Part shown: positions 44,760 to 53,822 of the stretch, in pieces
Layout of the letters: every line of letters begins with the position of its first letter
Position numbering within the stretch: position 1 is the first letter of the stretch
NCBI GenBank assembly: GCA_050187415.1
Contig: JBFWXN010000017.1
Span: forward strand, 1 to 64,000
Source: Ga0077555 sp050187415
Lineage (GTDB): Bacteria; Pseudomonadota; Alphaproteobacteria; Rhizobiales; Hyphomicrobiaceae
Reading direction: 5' to 3'
DNA length: 64,000 nucleotides
Made by a program: the position numbers and the translations under genes
The notes under the pieces: model-generated
What the model was told of the DNA's origin: nothing
What the model saw: only the letters and a program-made list of their open reading frames with translations
Databases searched by the model: none

Positions 44760-44776
44760 TTGATCAGAATTGATCA
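44760..44776. promoter_or_regulatory. Paired TTGATCA half-sites
   Basis: TTGATCA-GAA-TTGATCA: two direct copies with a 3-nt spacer upstream of the exported-protein gene. It resembles FNR half-sites but does not give TTGA-N6-TCAA, so no regulator is assigned. Confidence 0.35.
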
Positions 44777-44833
44777 CAGAACGCCGCCAGTCCTTGTCCT
44801 GGAGCAATGTGCCGGGACATTTCGGTTTGGCGA

Positions 44834-45955
44834 TCAGAGCACGCCGCAGGCCCAGACAATCAGATCTACCGTCGCTTTGGAAAAGGCTTCATTCAGGGCC
44901 GTGACGGCCACTTGCGTCTCCAGGCTCTTGACACCGGCATCGGCCGAGAATGTCCTCGCGCCAATGATGCCGCCGTCCTTGTCCAACAGTTTTGCCGCGA
45001 TCTCTATGCTGGCGTGCGGCTCAGCGCCGGCAGCGAGTTGAAAGCGCCTGATGTCGATCATGAGCTGAACATCCGCCCGCTTGCCCTCGGGCGGACCAGC
45101 CAGCACGTTGGAGTAGCCGGCATTCTCGAAGCTCTGGACGATGCGGGCCTGGACCACGCGCGGCAACATATCCGGCCATTGCGCATTCTCCAGGCTCTGC
45201 TTTTCGGCCCCCGTAACAAGTATTTTCTCTGCTTCGAAGTTGGCCAGCGCCGTCGGCTCCGGCACGACCAGCTGGGACTTAGGAATTGCCCTCAGCGGCG
45301 GAAATGTTTGTGCCGCCGAAAGATCGTAGATGCGGACCACAGGTTTTGCGCCACCGCCGGTCAGACGTTCCAGACCCGCGAGGATGCCATCCACCTTGTC
45401 GGAATTACGCGCAAGCGCGGCGGAGAACTTGTCAATGCTTGCGATGGCATTCCTCAGCGGCTCTTGGTTCTCACTGACAACCGAGTCCAGCCTGCGCAGG
45501 ACCTCACGCCCTGCCTGCACCAGGCTCTCGCCGGCGTGCTTCTGAGCCGCGAGCACGCGCTCAGCGGGCTGCCCCTCAGATAGCAGAGGCGACGCTGCCG
45601 TGCCGCCAGCCATGGCGATTGCCGGTGCACCAGCAAGGCCCTGGAAATCTATGCCGACGGTGGTGTCGGCCCTCACGGGGGCCGACTTGTCGACCGCAAT
45701 CTCCACGACGACGTCGCTCGGTTGTGCCGCATCCAGATTTAGCGCCGTCACCTCTCCGACTCGAACGCCATTGAACAGCACAGCCGACCCCTTCAGCAGG
45801 CCGGCCACCGGGCCATCGAATCTGACGCGATAGGACACCCGTGCGCCAAGCCCGCCGCCGGCGTCGAGCCAATAAATGAACGCAAACCCCGCCGATATGA
45901 CGGCCAGTGCGAAAAGACCGATCAATGTATAGCGGGCGCGGACTTCCATGATCAC
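44834..45955 (-). CDS. MCE-domain protein fused to an auxiliary-lipoprotein domain
   Basis: 373 residues. One TM anchor, an MCE domain (about 38-115: LKGSAVLFNGVRVGEVTAL, ADTTVGIDFQGLAGAPAIAM), a coiled coil, then from about 210 a PqiC/DUF330-like domain (VVRIYDLSAA, TGAEKQSLENAQWPDMLPRVVQARIVQSFENAGY, DVQLMIDIRRFQL). In most bacteria the last part is a separate lipoprotein. Part of a trans-envelope lipid (Mla/Pqi-like) transporter with the next two genes. Confidence 0.85.
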   Translation of the reverse strand: MIMEVRARYTLIGLFALAVISAGFAFIYWLDAGGGLGARVSYRVRFDGPVAGLLKGSAVLFNGVRVGEVTALNLDAAQPSDVVVEIAVDKSAPVRADTTVGIDFQGLAGAPAIAMAGGTAASPLLSEGQPAERVLAAQKHAGESLVQAGREVLRRLDSVVSENQEPLRNAIASIDKFSAALARNSDKVDGILAGLERLTGGGAKPVVRIYDLSAAQTFPPLRAIPKSQLVVPEPTALANFEAEKILVTGAEKQSLENAQWPDMLPRVVQARIVQSFENAGYSNVLAGPPEGKRADVQLMIDIRRFQLAAGAEPHASIEIAAKLLDKDGGIIGARTFSADAGVKSLETQVAVTALNEAFSKATVDLIVWACGVL

Positions 45956-45959
45956 TCTC

Positions 45960-46751
45960 TCACGAAGTTGTCGGGGCCGGCTGGCGGTGAAAATACTGTC
46001 CTCTGCGCCCCCGGAAGTAGGCCGTGACCCAAGGATGCTCGGATGCGAGCATCACCCCGATATCGCCGCTGGCGACGATCCTGCCGTCGGCAAGCACCGC
46101 GATGCGGTCGCATATCGTGTGCAGGCTCGCCAGGTCATGCGTAACCATGAATACGGTGAAGCCGAGTGTCGTCTGCAGAGTCTTGATGAGCGCATCGAAG
46201 TCGCCGGCGGAAATCGGGTCGAGCCCTGATGTCGGCTCGTCCAGGAAGAGGATGTCCGGGTCGAGCGCCAGTGCGCGCGCCAGCGCAGCTCGCTTCGTCA
46301 TGCCGCCCGACAACTCCGAAGGCAGCTTTTCAGCATCCCGCGCGTCAAGACCGACCATCGCGAGCTTGGTCAACGCCACCTCGTCCATCAGGCGCTGCGG
46401 CAGCGCGAGATACTCGCGCATCGGGAATTGGACATTCTGGCGCACGGTTAGCGACGAGAATAGCGCTCCTTGCTGGAACAGAATGCCCCAACGCCGCTCA
46501 ATGGCGGCGCGCTGCTCGTTGTTTGCGGTGGCTAGGTCTGTGCCGAGCACCTTTATGGAGCCGGAGCGTCTCGGCACCAGACCGATGATGGTCCGCATCA
46601 GTACAGTCTTGCCGCTTCCTGATCCCCCAACCAAGCCGACAATCTCACCGCGCGACACGTCCAACGACAAATGATCGAGCACCACTCGCTGACCGAATCC
46701 GACAACAAGGTCGTGGACACGTATGATCGGCTCTACGGTTCCCACCTGCAT
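45960..46751 (-). CDS. mlaF: Lipid ABC transporter ATPase, MlaF type
   Basis: 263 residues. Walker A GGSGSGKTVLMR, signature LSGGMTKRAALARAL (the MlaF form), Walker B DILFLDEPTSGLDPIS, switch MVTHDLASL. 4 nt before the MCE gene and 6 nt after the permease. Confidence 0.93.
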   Translation of the reverse strand: MQVGTVEPIIRVHDLVVGFGQRVVLDHLSLDVSRGEIVGLVGGSGSGKTVLMRTIIGLVPRRSGSIKVLGTDLATANNEQRAAIERRWGILFQQGALFSSLTVRQNVQFPMREYLALPQRLMDEVALTKLAMVGLDARDAEKLPSELSGGMTKRAALARALALDPDILFLDEPTSGLDPISAGDFDALIKTLQTTLGFTVFMVTHDLASLHTICDRIAVLADGRIVASGDIGVMLASEHPWVTAYFRGRRGQYFHRQPAPTTS

Positions 46752-46757
46752 CGCGAT

Positions 46758-47915
46758 CTACATCCCGATCGCCGCGAAATACATAGCGAACAAACCGTCG
46801 AGGATGATCACGAGGAAGATCGCTTTGACGACCGAGGACGTCGTATTGAGGCCTAAGGACTCCGCGCTGCCTTTCACCTTCAAGCCTTCGGCGCACGCCA
46901 CTATGCCGATGACCAGAGCCATGAATGGTGCCTTGATCATCCCAACCTTGAAATGTGTGATCGATATCGCTTCCCTCAGCCGCGCGATGAAGATGTCCGG
47001 GTGCATGCCACCGTAGAGCCAAGCAACGACGCCGCCGCCATAGAGCGCAGCCATCATGCCGAGGAAGGTCAATGCGGGAAGGGCGATGATCAATGCCAGG
47101 ATGCGCGGCACGATCAACACGGCGACGGGATCCAGGCCCATGGTCTGCAAGGCATCGATCTCCTCCCGCATCTTCATGGACCCGAGCTCGGCCGTGTACG
47201 CGCTTCCAGACCGGCCTGCTACCATGATGGCCACCAGAAGCACGCCGATCTCCCGGAGCACCAGAATGCCGACCATGTCCACCACGTACTGGTCGGCGCC
47301 GAACTTGCGGAAATGAAAAAAGCCCTGCTGGGCGATGATGCCCCCGATCAGCAACGTGATGAGCAGAATGATGGGAACAGCCTGCAGGCCGACCCGGTCC
47401 AGTTGATGGACAGTCGATGTCATGCGAAACGATCCCGGTCGGCGCAGGAAGCCAATTAGTCCCGCGCAGACCGCACCCAGAAGATTGAGCAGGTATGACG
47501 CATCGCGGGCCAGCCTATCGAGTGCCTCGCCGAGTGCCGCAGGTAGGGCCGACCACGTGTGCCGCGGCGCAGCAGACACGGTGTGGCGGCCGAGCGCATC
47601 GACCTTCGCGGCGAGATCGGCGAACCGATCCGGCAAGCCCTGCAATTCCACCTCTGAACCCTTGGCTCTGGCGTTCTGCTTCAAGCGGGCCAGAGCGCTC
47701 GCTCCGAAGGTATCGAATGCGGTAACGTGGCCCATTCGAAGCCGGACTGCCGAGCCCGGCTCGAGCTCGCAGAGTAATTTCGAGAGAGTGGCATCGAGGT
47801 CGGCTGCGTATTCGACGGTCCAGACACCGGCCGCATCAGCCTCCATGTGGCCATCGGCAGCTTTGCCAAATACAATGGTTCCGTCGGTCTCTCGCCTCAC
47901 CAGCCCACTCTTCAC
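46758..47915 (-). CDS. mlaE: Lipid ABC transporter permease with N-terminal STAS-like domain, MlaE type
   Basis: 385 residues from GTG 47915. N-terminal about 1-120 is a STAS-like domain (VEYAADLDATLSKLLCELEPGSAVRLRMGHVTAFDTFGASALARL, ending LAAKVDAL), then the MlaE permease: QQGFFHFRKFGADQYVVDMVGILVLREIGVLLVAIMVAGRSGSAYTAELGSMKMREEIDALQTMGLDP. Inner membrane. STAS-MlaE fusions are usual in Alphaproteobacteria. Its promoter region carries a perfect TTGAT-N4-ATCAA box. Confidence 0.92.
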   Translation of the reverse strand: MKSGLVRRETDGTIVFGKAADGHMEADAAGVWTVEYAADLDATLSKLLCELEPGSAVRLRMGHVTAFDTFGASALARLKQNARAKGSEVELQGLPDRFADLAAKVDALGRHTVSAAPRHTWSALPAALGEALDRLARDASYLLNLLGAVCAGLIGFLRRPGSFRMTSTVHQLDRVGLQAVPIILLITLLIGGIIAQQGFFHFRKFGADQYVVDMVGILVLREIGVLLVAIMVAGRSGSAYTAELGSMKMREEIDALQTMGLDPVAVLIVPRILALIIALPALTFLGMMAALYGGGVVAWLYGGMHPDIFIARLREAISITHFKVGMIKAPFMALVIGIVACAEGLKVKGSAESLGLNTTSSVVKAIFLVIILDGLFAMYFAAIGM

Positions 47916-47969
47916 CAGATTGAACTGCTACCCGTTCATCCATCTTTGCAAGTGCCTCCTCTTGTCTCA

Positions 47970-47983
47970 TTGATGAGCATCAA
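47970..47983 (-). promoter_or_regulatory. FNR/FixK-type box before the Mla operon
   Basis: TTGATGAGCATCAA, an exact TTGAT-N4-ATCAA palindrome. A class II start would be near 47935 on the minus strand, about 20 nt ahead of the permease GTG. Confidence 0.65.
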
Positions 47984-48076
47984 GGGATCAGGCCACGCAG
48001 GCCCGGCACACGCCGTGAATTGCGGCCGTCAGGTTGGCGGCCGACAGAGTGTCGCCGTGCCCCTCCGGGACGGAGA

Positions 48077-48090
48077 TTGACGTCGGTCAA
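48077..48090 (+). promoter_or_regulatory. FNR/FixK-type box before pdhA
   Basis: TTGACGTCGGTCAA, fits TTGA-N6-TCAA, about 80 nt before pdhA. With the box at 47970, it makes a divergent pair of possible low-oxygen promoters in one 244-nt region. Confidence 0.62.
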
Positions 48091-48159
48091 CGCACGCCTT
48101 GGTGATCTGGGCTCTCGATTCGTCTTCATTTTGGCATAGCCGATGCGCATAGCCTCAGG

Positions 48160-49278
48160 ATGAGGGCGATGGCAGCTAGCGAAGCGCGGCCACAATCAGC
48201 CAGAACGTGCCGTCCCGATGGCGCGATCCCTATGCGCTATCTAGACGCGAAAGGAAGCGTCGAAGAGACCCTGCCCGAATTTGCGACGCGGGCAGACACG
48301 ATCATCGCCTTATACCGGGCAATGGTGCTTACCCGCATTTTCGATGAGAGGGCCGTTGCATTGCAGCGGACCGGGCGGCTCGGAACGTATGCGTCCTCGC
48401 TCGGACAAGAAGCCGTCGGTGTCGGCGTCGCGAGCGCCATGCAGGAGAGAGACGTACTGCTGCCTTCATTCCGGGAGCAGGGAGCGATGCTCTGGCGCGG
48501 TGTGACCATGCCGGAGATCTTCGCCTATTGGGGCGGCGACGAGCGCGGCTCTGGATTCGCGGGGCCACGCGAGGACTTCCCCGTATGCATCCCGGTAGGG
48601 ACTCAGTTCCCGCACGCCGTCGGTGTCGCGCTGGCCTTGAAGTTGCGTGGCGAGGACCGCGTGGCCGTGGCAATGGGCGGCGATGGCGCGACTTCGAAGG
48701 GCGACTTCTACGAGGCCATAAATATCGCAGGTGTCTGGCGCCTGCCGGTCGTCTTCGTCATCAACAACAATCAATGGGCGATCTCGGTCCCGCGACGCGC
48801 CCAGACTGCGGCGGTCACCCTCGCTCAGAAATCCGTTGCGGCAGGTTTTCCTGGGGAGCGGGTCGACGGAAACGACGTCATAGCTGTTCATGCCGTTGTC
48901 GCCGGCGCGCTCGAGAGGGCCCGGCGGGGCGACGGACCGACGCTCATCGAAGCCGTCACCTACCGCCTCGGCGACCACACCACCGCCGATGATGCCACGC
49001 GTTACCGCACCGACGCCGAGGTGTCACCGCATTGGCAGGAAGAGCCCTTGGCACGTCTCAGGGCCCATCTCGTGGCATCCGGCGTCTGGGGCAAAGAGCA
49101 GGAATTGGCCTTGCTGAGTTCCTGCCACGAAGACGTGGATAAGGCTGCGGCCAAATATTTGTCGGCGGGACTGGCACCCGCGACCGACATCATCGACTAC
49201 CTTCATGCGGTGTTACCGAAGGCCCTCGCCGGCCAGCGTGTCGAGATTTCAGCACACGGGAGTGACCGCGGTGGCTGA
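48160..49278 (+). CDS. pdhA: Pyruvate dehydrogenase E1 alpha subunit
   Basis: 372 residues if started at 48160 (an internal ATG at 48169 is possible). LGQEAVGVGVASAMQERDVLLPSFREQGAMLWRG, then the TPP motif GDGATSKGDFYEAINIAGVWRLPVVFVINNNQWAIS, and DHTTADDATRYR. Full-length. The E1 beta partner and E2 behind it are decayed, so its role is uncertain: it may pair with another E1 beta. Confidence 0.92.
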   Translation: MRAMAASEARPQSARTCRPDGAIPMRYLDAKGSVEETLPEFATRADTIIALYRAMVLTRIFDERAVALQRTGRLGTYASSLGQEAVGVGVASAMQERDVLLPSFREQGAMLWRGVTMPEIFAYWGGDERGSGFAGPREDFPVCIPVGTQFPHAVGVALALKLRGEDRVAVAMGGDGATSKGDFYEAINIAGVWRLPVVFVINNNQWAISVPRRAQTAAVTLAQKSVAAGFPGERVDGNDVIAVHAVVAGALERARRGDGPTLIEAVTYRLGDHTTADDATRYRTDAEVSPHWQEEPLARLRAHLVASGVWGKEQELALLSSCHEDVDKAAAKYLSAGLAPATDIIDYLHAVLPKALAGQRVEISAHGSDRGG

Positions 49279-49698
49279 GATCACCATGATTGAAGCGATC
49301 AATCTGGCGCTGACGCGCGCGATGGCCGATGACGCAAGGGTGCTGCTGCTCGGCGAGGATATCGGTGTGGATGGCGGCGTGTTTCGCGCAACTCAGGGGT
49401 TGCTCGAACGGTTCGGCACTGCGCGGGTCCACGACACACCGTTGGCCGAAGCGGCGATCGCCGGGGTGGCGGTCGGTCTGGCGGTACAGGGCTTCAGGCC
49501 GGTCGCGGAGATCCAGTTCGACGGGTTCATGCTCTCGACACTCGATCAGATGGCCAGTCATGCTGCGCGCCTGCGTACGCGCACGCGTGGCCGCCTTTCC
49601 TGCCCCATGGTCCTGCGTGCGCCTGTCGGCGGTGGCATCCAATGCCATCCATGGAGCGCGTCCTGGCAGCGGCCCGAGACGTGATGAGCTACCGATGA
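49271..49698 (+). pseudogene. E1 beta subunit with an internal deletion
   Basis: Starts with GTG at 49271 (8-nt overlap with pdhA). The N-terminus is typical: MIEAINLALTRAMADDARVLLLGEDIG, FDGFMLSTLDQMASHAARLRTR, LRAPVGGGI. After QCHPWSASWQRPET it stops at about 138 residues; the family is about 325. From 49651 another frame reads MERVLAAARDVMSYR and ends TGA at 49698, overlapping the E2 ATG; this is the expected E1 beta C-terminus. So about 180 codons are missing, with a frame change. Confidence 0.75.
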
Positions 49699-49898
49699 CA
49701 ACGTTCATCCTGCCCGATCTGGGGGAAGGATTGCAGGAGGTCGAGGTCGTCTCTTGGCACGTCGGCGTGGGCGACAGCCCAGCTGTCGGCTCTCGAAAGA
49801 ACTGCGGAAGACACTTGCGCACCGGGTTCGGCCAACTCATATCCACGGTTATTTGCCGGCTCCGGAAGGTCACAGCGTGCTACGGAGACGTACAATAG
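49695..49898 (+). pseudogene. E2 acyltransferase with an internal deletion
   Basis: 67 codons: MTTFILPDLGEGLQEVEVVSWHVGVGD is the first part of an E2 lipoyl domain. It is then joined to SPAVGSRKNCGRHLRTGFGQ, which could be a degenerate peripheral subunit-binding segment (family pattern PAVRxxARxxxVDLxxVxGTGPxG). The lipoyl Lys region, catalytic core and E3 are absent. Non-functional by length. Confidence 0.7.
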
Positions 49899-49902
49899 GC
49901 AC

Positions 49903-50838
49903 TTAGTTCTCAAACTGTACCGGCGTCAGTCGCGTGTCTCGAACTCGTAAGGCGAACAGATCCGGGCGCAAATAGTGGCCAGCGGGATCCAACCGATCCC
50001 TCTCGCGCACGGCTTCTGCCGGATCAATCTCGCCATAGAGAATGGTCTCTTCGTCTGCGATCGGCCCGGCGACGACGCTCCCGCCAGCCCTTACGATCAT
50101 TGCGCCTCCCGTCGCAACTTGCAGTCCTTCTTCCAGCCCAGGTTCGTTTGCGAGCGGGAAATGCGATGGAATATCACGGTTGTGCATCACCGCTCCGACC
50201 GAAAGGACATGCACTCGTCCCTCCATCGCGACGAAACGAGCTACGTCCACTGCGTGGTCCTTCCTACCGGGCCAGCACATGACGTGAAGTTGCTCGCCTT
50301 GAGCGTAAAGGGTCTGGCGTGCAAGGGGTTGCCAATTCTCGAAGCAATTCAAGGCTCCCATCCTCAGGCCCTGCCATTCATGGACTTTCAACGCGTGCGC
50401 GTCTCCATCTGCCCAAACGAGCCTCTCGGTGGCGGTCGGCTTGAGCTTCCTGTGAATGCCGACAATGCCGCGATCAGGGCTAATCGCGGCGATCGCGCAA
50501 TAAACTGCGCCGCTGAGACTGCGCTCGATGAACCCGACGAATGCGAAGATGCCCAGCTTGGCGCAAGATGTAGCGACCTCACGTAGCTCGGGTCCTTCTG
50601 CCGATATGCCGGCGGCTACGTACGCAGCATGAGCGGCTTGCTGCTGGGCATGCGTCAGGCGCGTATAGAGTGGGCGAAGCCATATCGGGTATCCAGAGAT
50701 GAAGACCTCTGGGAAGGCTGCGACCTTGGCACCGTTGCGAGCTGCTTCATGCAGCAGAGATATCGCCTTTTCTGTCGTTGCTCGAGGATCGAGGAACACA
50801 GGCGATGCTTGTATGGCTGCGATCTTCATTGATTGCAT
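49903..50838 (-). CDS. Nitrilase/cyanide hydratase-family protein
   Basis: 311 residues from ATG 50838 (ATG at 50829 also possible). E-K-C triad: E44 in VAAFPEVF, K131 in HRKLKPT, C165 in ALNCFENWQP. CFEN instead of the usual CWEN is seen in some branch members. True aliphatic or aryl nitrilases have GYPIWL at residues 49-54, present here. Second gene after a methyltransferase. Confidence 0.88.
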   Translation of the reverse strand: MQSMKIAAIQASPVFLDPRATTEKAISLLHEAARNGAKVAAFPEVFISGYPIWLRPLYTRLTHAQQQAAHAAYVAAGISAEGPELREVATSCAKLGIFAFVGFIERSLSGAVYCAIAAISPDRGIVGIHRKLKPTATERLVWADGDAHALKVHEWQGLRMGALNCFENWQPLARQTLYAQGEQLHVMCWPGRKDHAVDVARFVAMEGRVHVLSVGAVMHNRDIPSHFPLANEPGLEEGLQVATGGAMIVRAGGSVVAGPIADEETILYGEIDPAEAVRERDRLDPAGHYLRPDLFALRVRDTRLTPVQFEN

Positions 50839-50863
50839 TCCGGTTTTAGGCGGCGAGCTTGGC

Positions 50864-51718
50864 TCACGCGCGACGGCCTACGGCAGCGATCATCACGCAC
50901 GGACCTTCGAAGCGTCCGTTGCTCTCGAATGCTGACAATTTCTCACCAACCTCCGCCCATGCACGGGCCTTGGCTGCTTCATCGAGCTTTGCGAGCATTT
51001 GGTGAAGCGCACCGAAGGACTCCTGCTCGAAGCGCAAACAGTCTGCAGCACTCGGCAGAATGACGGGGGCGTGGATTTTGCGCACCTGCACATCCTCGAG
51101 TCCGGCCGACTCGAACAAGGCCTCAATTCGTCCAGGCAAACCGAGGCTGAACGGGCCCGGCTGTCCAGGGGCAGGCGGCGGCAGCGCAGCGTGCCGACGA
51201 ATCACACCGACGGGATCGGAGAAGAACCGACACTCTTCGGCGGTGGCATAGACGATTGCACCGACATGCCCTCCGGGGCGAAGGGCGGCAACCTGCTGCT
51301 CGACAGCCCTCACTTGATCTGGGAAATAAATGAGCCCGACCCGCGACAAGACGGCATCGAATGGCTCCGCCGCAAGTGCGAGCTGCTCTCCATCCATGAC
51401 CCGCGCTTGCGCGTATTTGCATCCCGCAGCTTCGAAGTTGGCCGATGCGAGCGCTGTCAACTCCTCCGAAATGTCCGTTGAAAGAACGTATCCCGTTGGT
51501 CCGACGCGCCGAGCCGATTGCAGAGCCTCCTGCCCTGAACCTCCAGCGACATGTAGGACGCGGCAGCCGGACGCAACTTTAGCCATGTCCAGCAGAGTTT
51601 CGCTCACTGGACCAAGCCAGTCGTCGAGCAATGGCCCCCAGGCGTTCCAGCGGCGGGCGACCGCGTTCCACTGCGCATGTGTCGTCTTCTTGAAGGCGCT
51701 AGCATCAAAGCCTGTCAT
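50864..51718 (-). CDS. Class I SAM-dependent methyltransferase
   Basis: 284 residues from the ATG at 51718. RVLHVAGGSGQEALQSARRVGPTG is a modified motif I (VAGGSG for DxGxG), TDISEELTALA motif II, DAVLSRVGLIYFPDQVRAVEQQVAALRPGGHVGAIVYA motif IV-V. Ubiquinone/menaquinone UbiE-like group. Same strand as, and 25 nt from, the nitrilase gene, so probably co-transcribed. Confidence 0.85.
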   Translation of the reverse strand: MTGFDASAFKKTTHAQWNAVARRWNAWGPLLDDWLGPVSETLLDMAKVASGCRVLHVAGGSGQEALQSARRVGPTGYVLSTDISEELTALASANFEAAGCKYAQARVMDGEQLALAAEPFDAVLSRVGLIYFPDQVRAVEQQVAALRPGGHVGAIVYATAEECRFFSDPVGVIRRHAALPPPAPGQPGPFSLGLPGRIEALFESAGLEDVQVRKIHAPVILPSAADCLRFEQESFGALHQMLAKLDEAAKARAWAEVGEKLSAFESNGRFEGPCVMIAAVGRRA

Positions 51719-51904
51719 GGCGCTCACCATCAGTTACACTGTCTGCTCGATCCCGCCAGGGGAAGAGCTAAACCTAGAAGCAGTCGTCGACCTCTGCTTG
51801 AGGCTTGCCTTAAGAGCACCTTCAGATAGGCTTTGGGTCGATGAAGAGATGCTTTTTTTCTTCCGGACTGCTCTGACGCTAAGGCAGCTGTCGAGACTAG
51901 TCGA

Positions 51905-53548
51905 ATGCAGGATCGTCACGAGAAGCCTCTGCTGAAGTTCGATGGTTTCGAGATCAATCTCGACGCAGCCACTCTGCGCTCCAGCGGTTCAAACGTACTC
52001 GTCGAGCCTCAGGTCTTCGAGCTGATTGCGTTCCTCGTCGCCAACCGGGGACGACTTTTGAGCTACGATGAAATCATCGAGAGGGTGTGGAAGGGACGTA
52101 TCGTTTCAGATGCGGCGATCGCAACGCGTGTCAACGCGGCTCGCAAGGCGCTTGGGGATGATGGCGCGGCGCAGCGCGTCATCAAGACCGTGCGTGGCCG
52201 GGGACTCCGCTTCGACTTGAAGCCGCTCGACGTGGTCTCGGAGCTTGATCTCGTCGGCCAGGGCGTCACGGACGTTTCTGGTAATCCCCAAGAGACCTTT
52301 TTCGACAAACCTTCGATTGCCGTACTGCCGTTCGAGAACATGTCGAGCGACGTCGATCAAGGGTACTTTGCCGACGGGATCGTCGAGGACATCATCACAG
52401 AGCTTTCGCGTGTCCGGCAGCTACTTGTCATCTCGCGCAACTCGACGTTTATCTACAAGGGACGGCCTGTCGATGTGCGCCAAGTCGGGCGCGAACTCGG
52501 CGTACGATATGTGCTGGAAGGCAGCGTTCGCAAAGCCGGCAAGAGGCTCCGCATAACGGGACAACTTAGCGAGACCGGCGCCGGCCATCATATCTGGGCG
52601 GACCGCTTCGACGGAGAATTGTCCGACATCTTCGAGTTGCAGGATCGAGTCACTAGCAGCGTAGTTGGTGCAGTTCAGCCATCGATCCGATCGGCAGAAG
52701 TTGCTAGGTCACGACGCAAGCGACCCGGAAGCCTCGACGCCTACGACCTATACCTGCAGGCCTTGCCACATGTGGCAAAGCTCGATCGCAATTCCAACGC
52801 GGCTGGCCTTGCTTTGCTGACCCAGGCCTTGCAGCGCGAGCCCGGCTATGCCTCTGCGCTGGCCATGTCGGCTTGGTGCCACGCGCAGCGCTGCGTCTAC
52901 AGCTGGACCGACGATTTTTCATCTGACAGCCGCACGGCTCTGGATCTCGCGGAACGCGCGGTGCATCAAGCCGCTGACGACTCATTTGCTCTGGCGATGC
53001 TTGGCGCCGCCCACACGCTGGTGCGCGATTTCGAGCGGGCCGAAGAGTTGCTCGCGCGTGCCGCAGCGCTTGACCCCAACTGCAGTTGGGGCTGGAACAG
53101 ACTTGGCTGGCTGCATGGCTATCGGAACAGGGCGCAGGAAAGCATCGACTGCTTTGAGAAGGCACTTCGGCTGAGCCCACTCGATCCCATGAGTTTCAAT
53201 TGCCACTTCGGCATCGGGGCAGCGCATTACATCCTGGGGCGGAACGGTGAGGCCGTCGAATGGATGGAGAAGGCACTCGCCGTCAACCCGAATGCCCGGT
53301 GGATCTATCGCCAACTCGTGCCCGCTTACGTAGATTCGGGAAGGATGGCTGACGCCGCTGAGGGTTTGCGGCTTCTGCTTCAGGACTATCCCGAGATGAC
53401 TTGCGAAAAGGCCCGCACGGCAATGCTCTACGCTGAGCCTGTGATGGACCGCATTTGTGCAGGTCTCGCTAGGGTGGGGCTTCCAGTCAGTTCGCCAATC
53501 CCGATGTCGGCCATGCGATTAGGTCCGGACCCGAACGGAACAAACTGA
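51905..53548 (+). CDS. Regulator: winged helix + TolB-like + TPR
   Basis: 547 residues. N-terminal OmpR/CadC-type winged helix (about 8-105: FEINLDAATLRSSGSNVLVEPQVFELIAFLVANRGRLLSYDEIIERVWKG), a TolB-like domain (about 130-270: IAVLPFENMSSDVDQGYFADGIVEDIITELSRV), then TPR repeats to about 500 (GRNGEAVEWMEKALAVNPNA). No membrane helix, unlike CadC. Divergent from the methyltransferase-nitrilase operon, which it may control (inference). Confidence 0.9.
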   Translation: MQDRHEKPLLKFDGFEINLDAATLRSSGSNVLVEPQVFELIAFLVANRGRLLSYDEIIERVWKGRIVSDAAIATRVNAARKALGDDGAAQRVIKTVRGRGLRFDLKPLDVVSELDLVGQGVTDVSGNPQETFFDKPSIAVLPFENMSSDVDQGYFADGIVEDIITELSRVRQLLVISRNSTFIYKGRPVDVRQVGRELGVRYVLEGSVRKAGKRLRITGQLSETGAGHHIWADRFDGELSDIFELQDRVTSSVVGAVQPSIRSAEVARSRRKRPGSLDAYDLYLQALPHVAKLDRNSNAAGLALLTQALQREPGYASALAMSAWCHAQRCVYSWTDDFSSDSRTALDLAERAVHQAADDSFALAMLGAAHTLVRDFERAEELLARAAALDPNCSWGWNRLGWLHGYRNRAQESIDCFEKALRLSPLDPMSFNCHFGIGAAHYILGRNGEAVEWMEKALAVNPNARWIYRQLVPAYVDSGRMADAAEGLRLLLQDYPEMTCEKARTAMLYAEPVMDRICAGLARVGLPVSSPIPMSAMRLGPDPNGTN

Positions 53549-53572
53549 GATCCGCCGATCTGGATGGGTGCG

Positions 53573-53665
53573 GGGAGCCCTCGCTCCGTCCGACGCTTCG
53601 CCGAGAACGGCTACAACCTGCTATTGGGCCCATACTCCTCGCCGGATGACATTCGTCGATCCAGC
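53573..53665 (+). pseudogene. Possible fragment of a luciferase-like monooxygenase
   Basis: One frame reads GSPRSVRRFAENGYNLLLGPYSSPDDIRR, resembling the C-terminal segment of flavin-dependent LLM-class oxidoreductases. It lacks any context on either side. Evidence is a single ~29-residue match. Confidence 0.35.
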
Positions 53666-53717
53666 GACGCATCGCGGATATATCCCGATCGACTTGGGAT
53701 GCACCACGGTTGAGGCA

Positions 53718-53822
53718 TACCGCTCGCACACGAGCGAACTCACCCCCCAGCCGCGACAGTATGAAGGAAGCGGCCAACCCGACCGGGCCGCCGCCGACGA
53801 TGAGAACGGGTACGTCCTGCAT
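53718..53822 (-). pseudogene. 5' fragment of an FAD-dependent aromatic hydroxylase
   Basis: ATG 53822, then QDVPVLIVGGGPVGLAASFILSRLG, the N-terminal FAD-binding strand of FAD_binding_3 hydroxylases. Homology ends after about 35 residues. The rest of the gene is missing. With the LLM-like fragment, it fills the 53549-53876 gap. Confidence 0.65.

Noticed and set aside
48160..49278. Acetoin dehydrogenase alpha subunit (acoA) instead of pdhA
   Set aside because: Cannot be excluded by motif, but no aco neighbours are present, while E1 beta and lipoyl E2 remains and gene order fit the pyruvate or branched-chain type.
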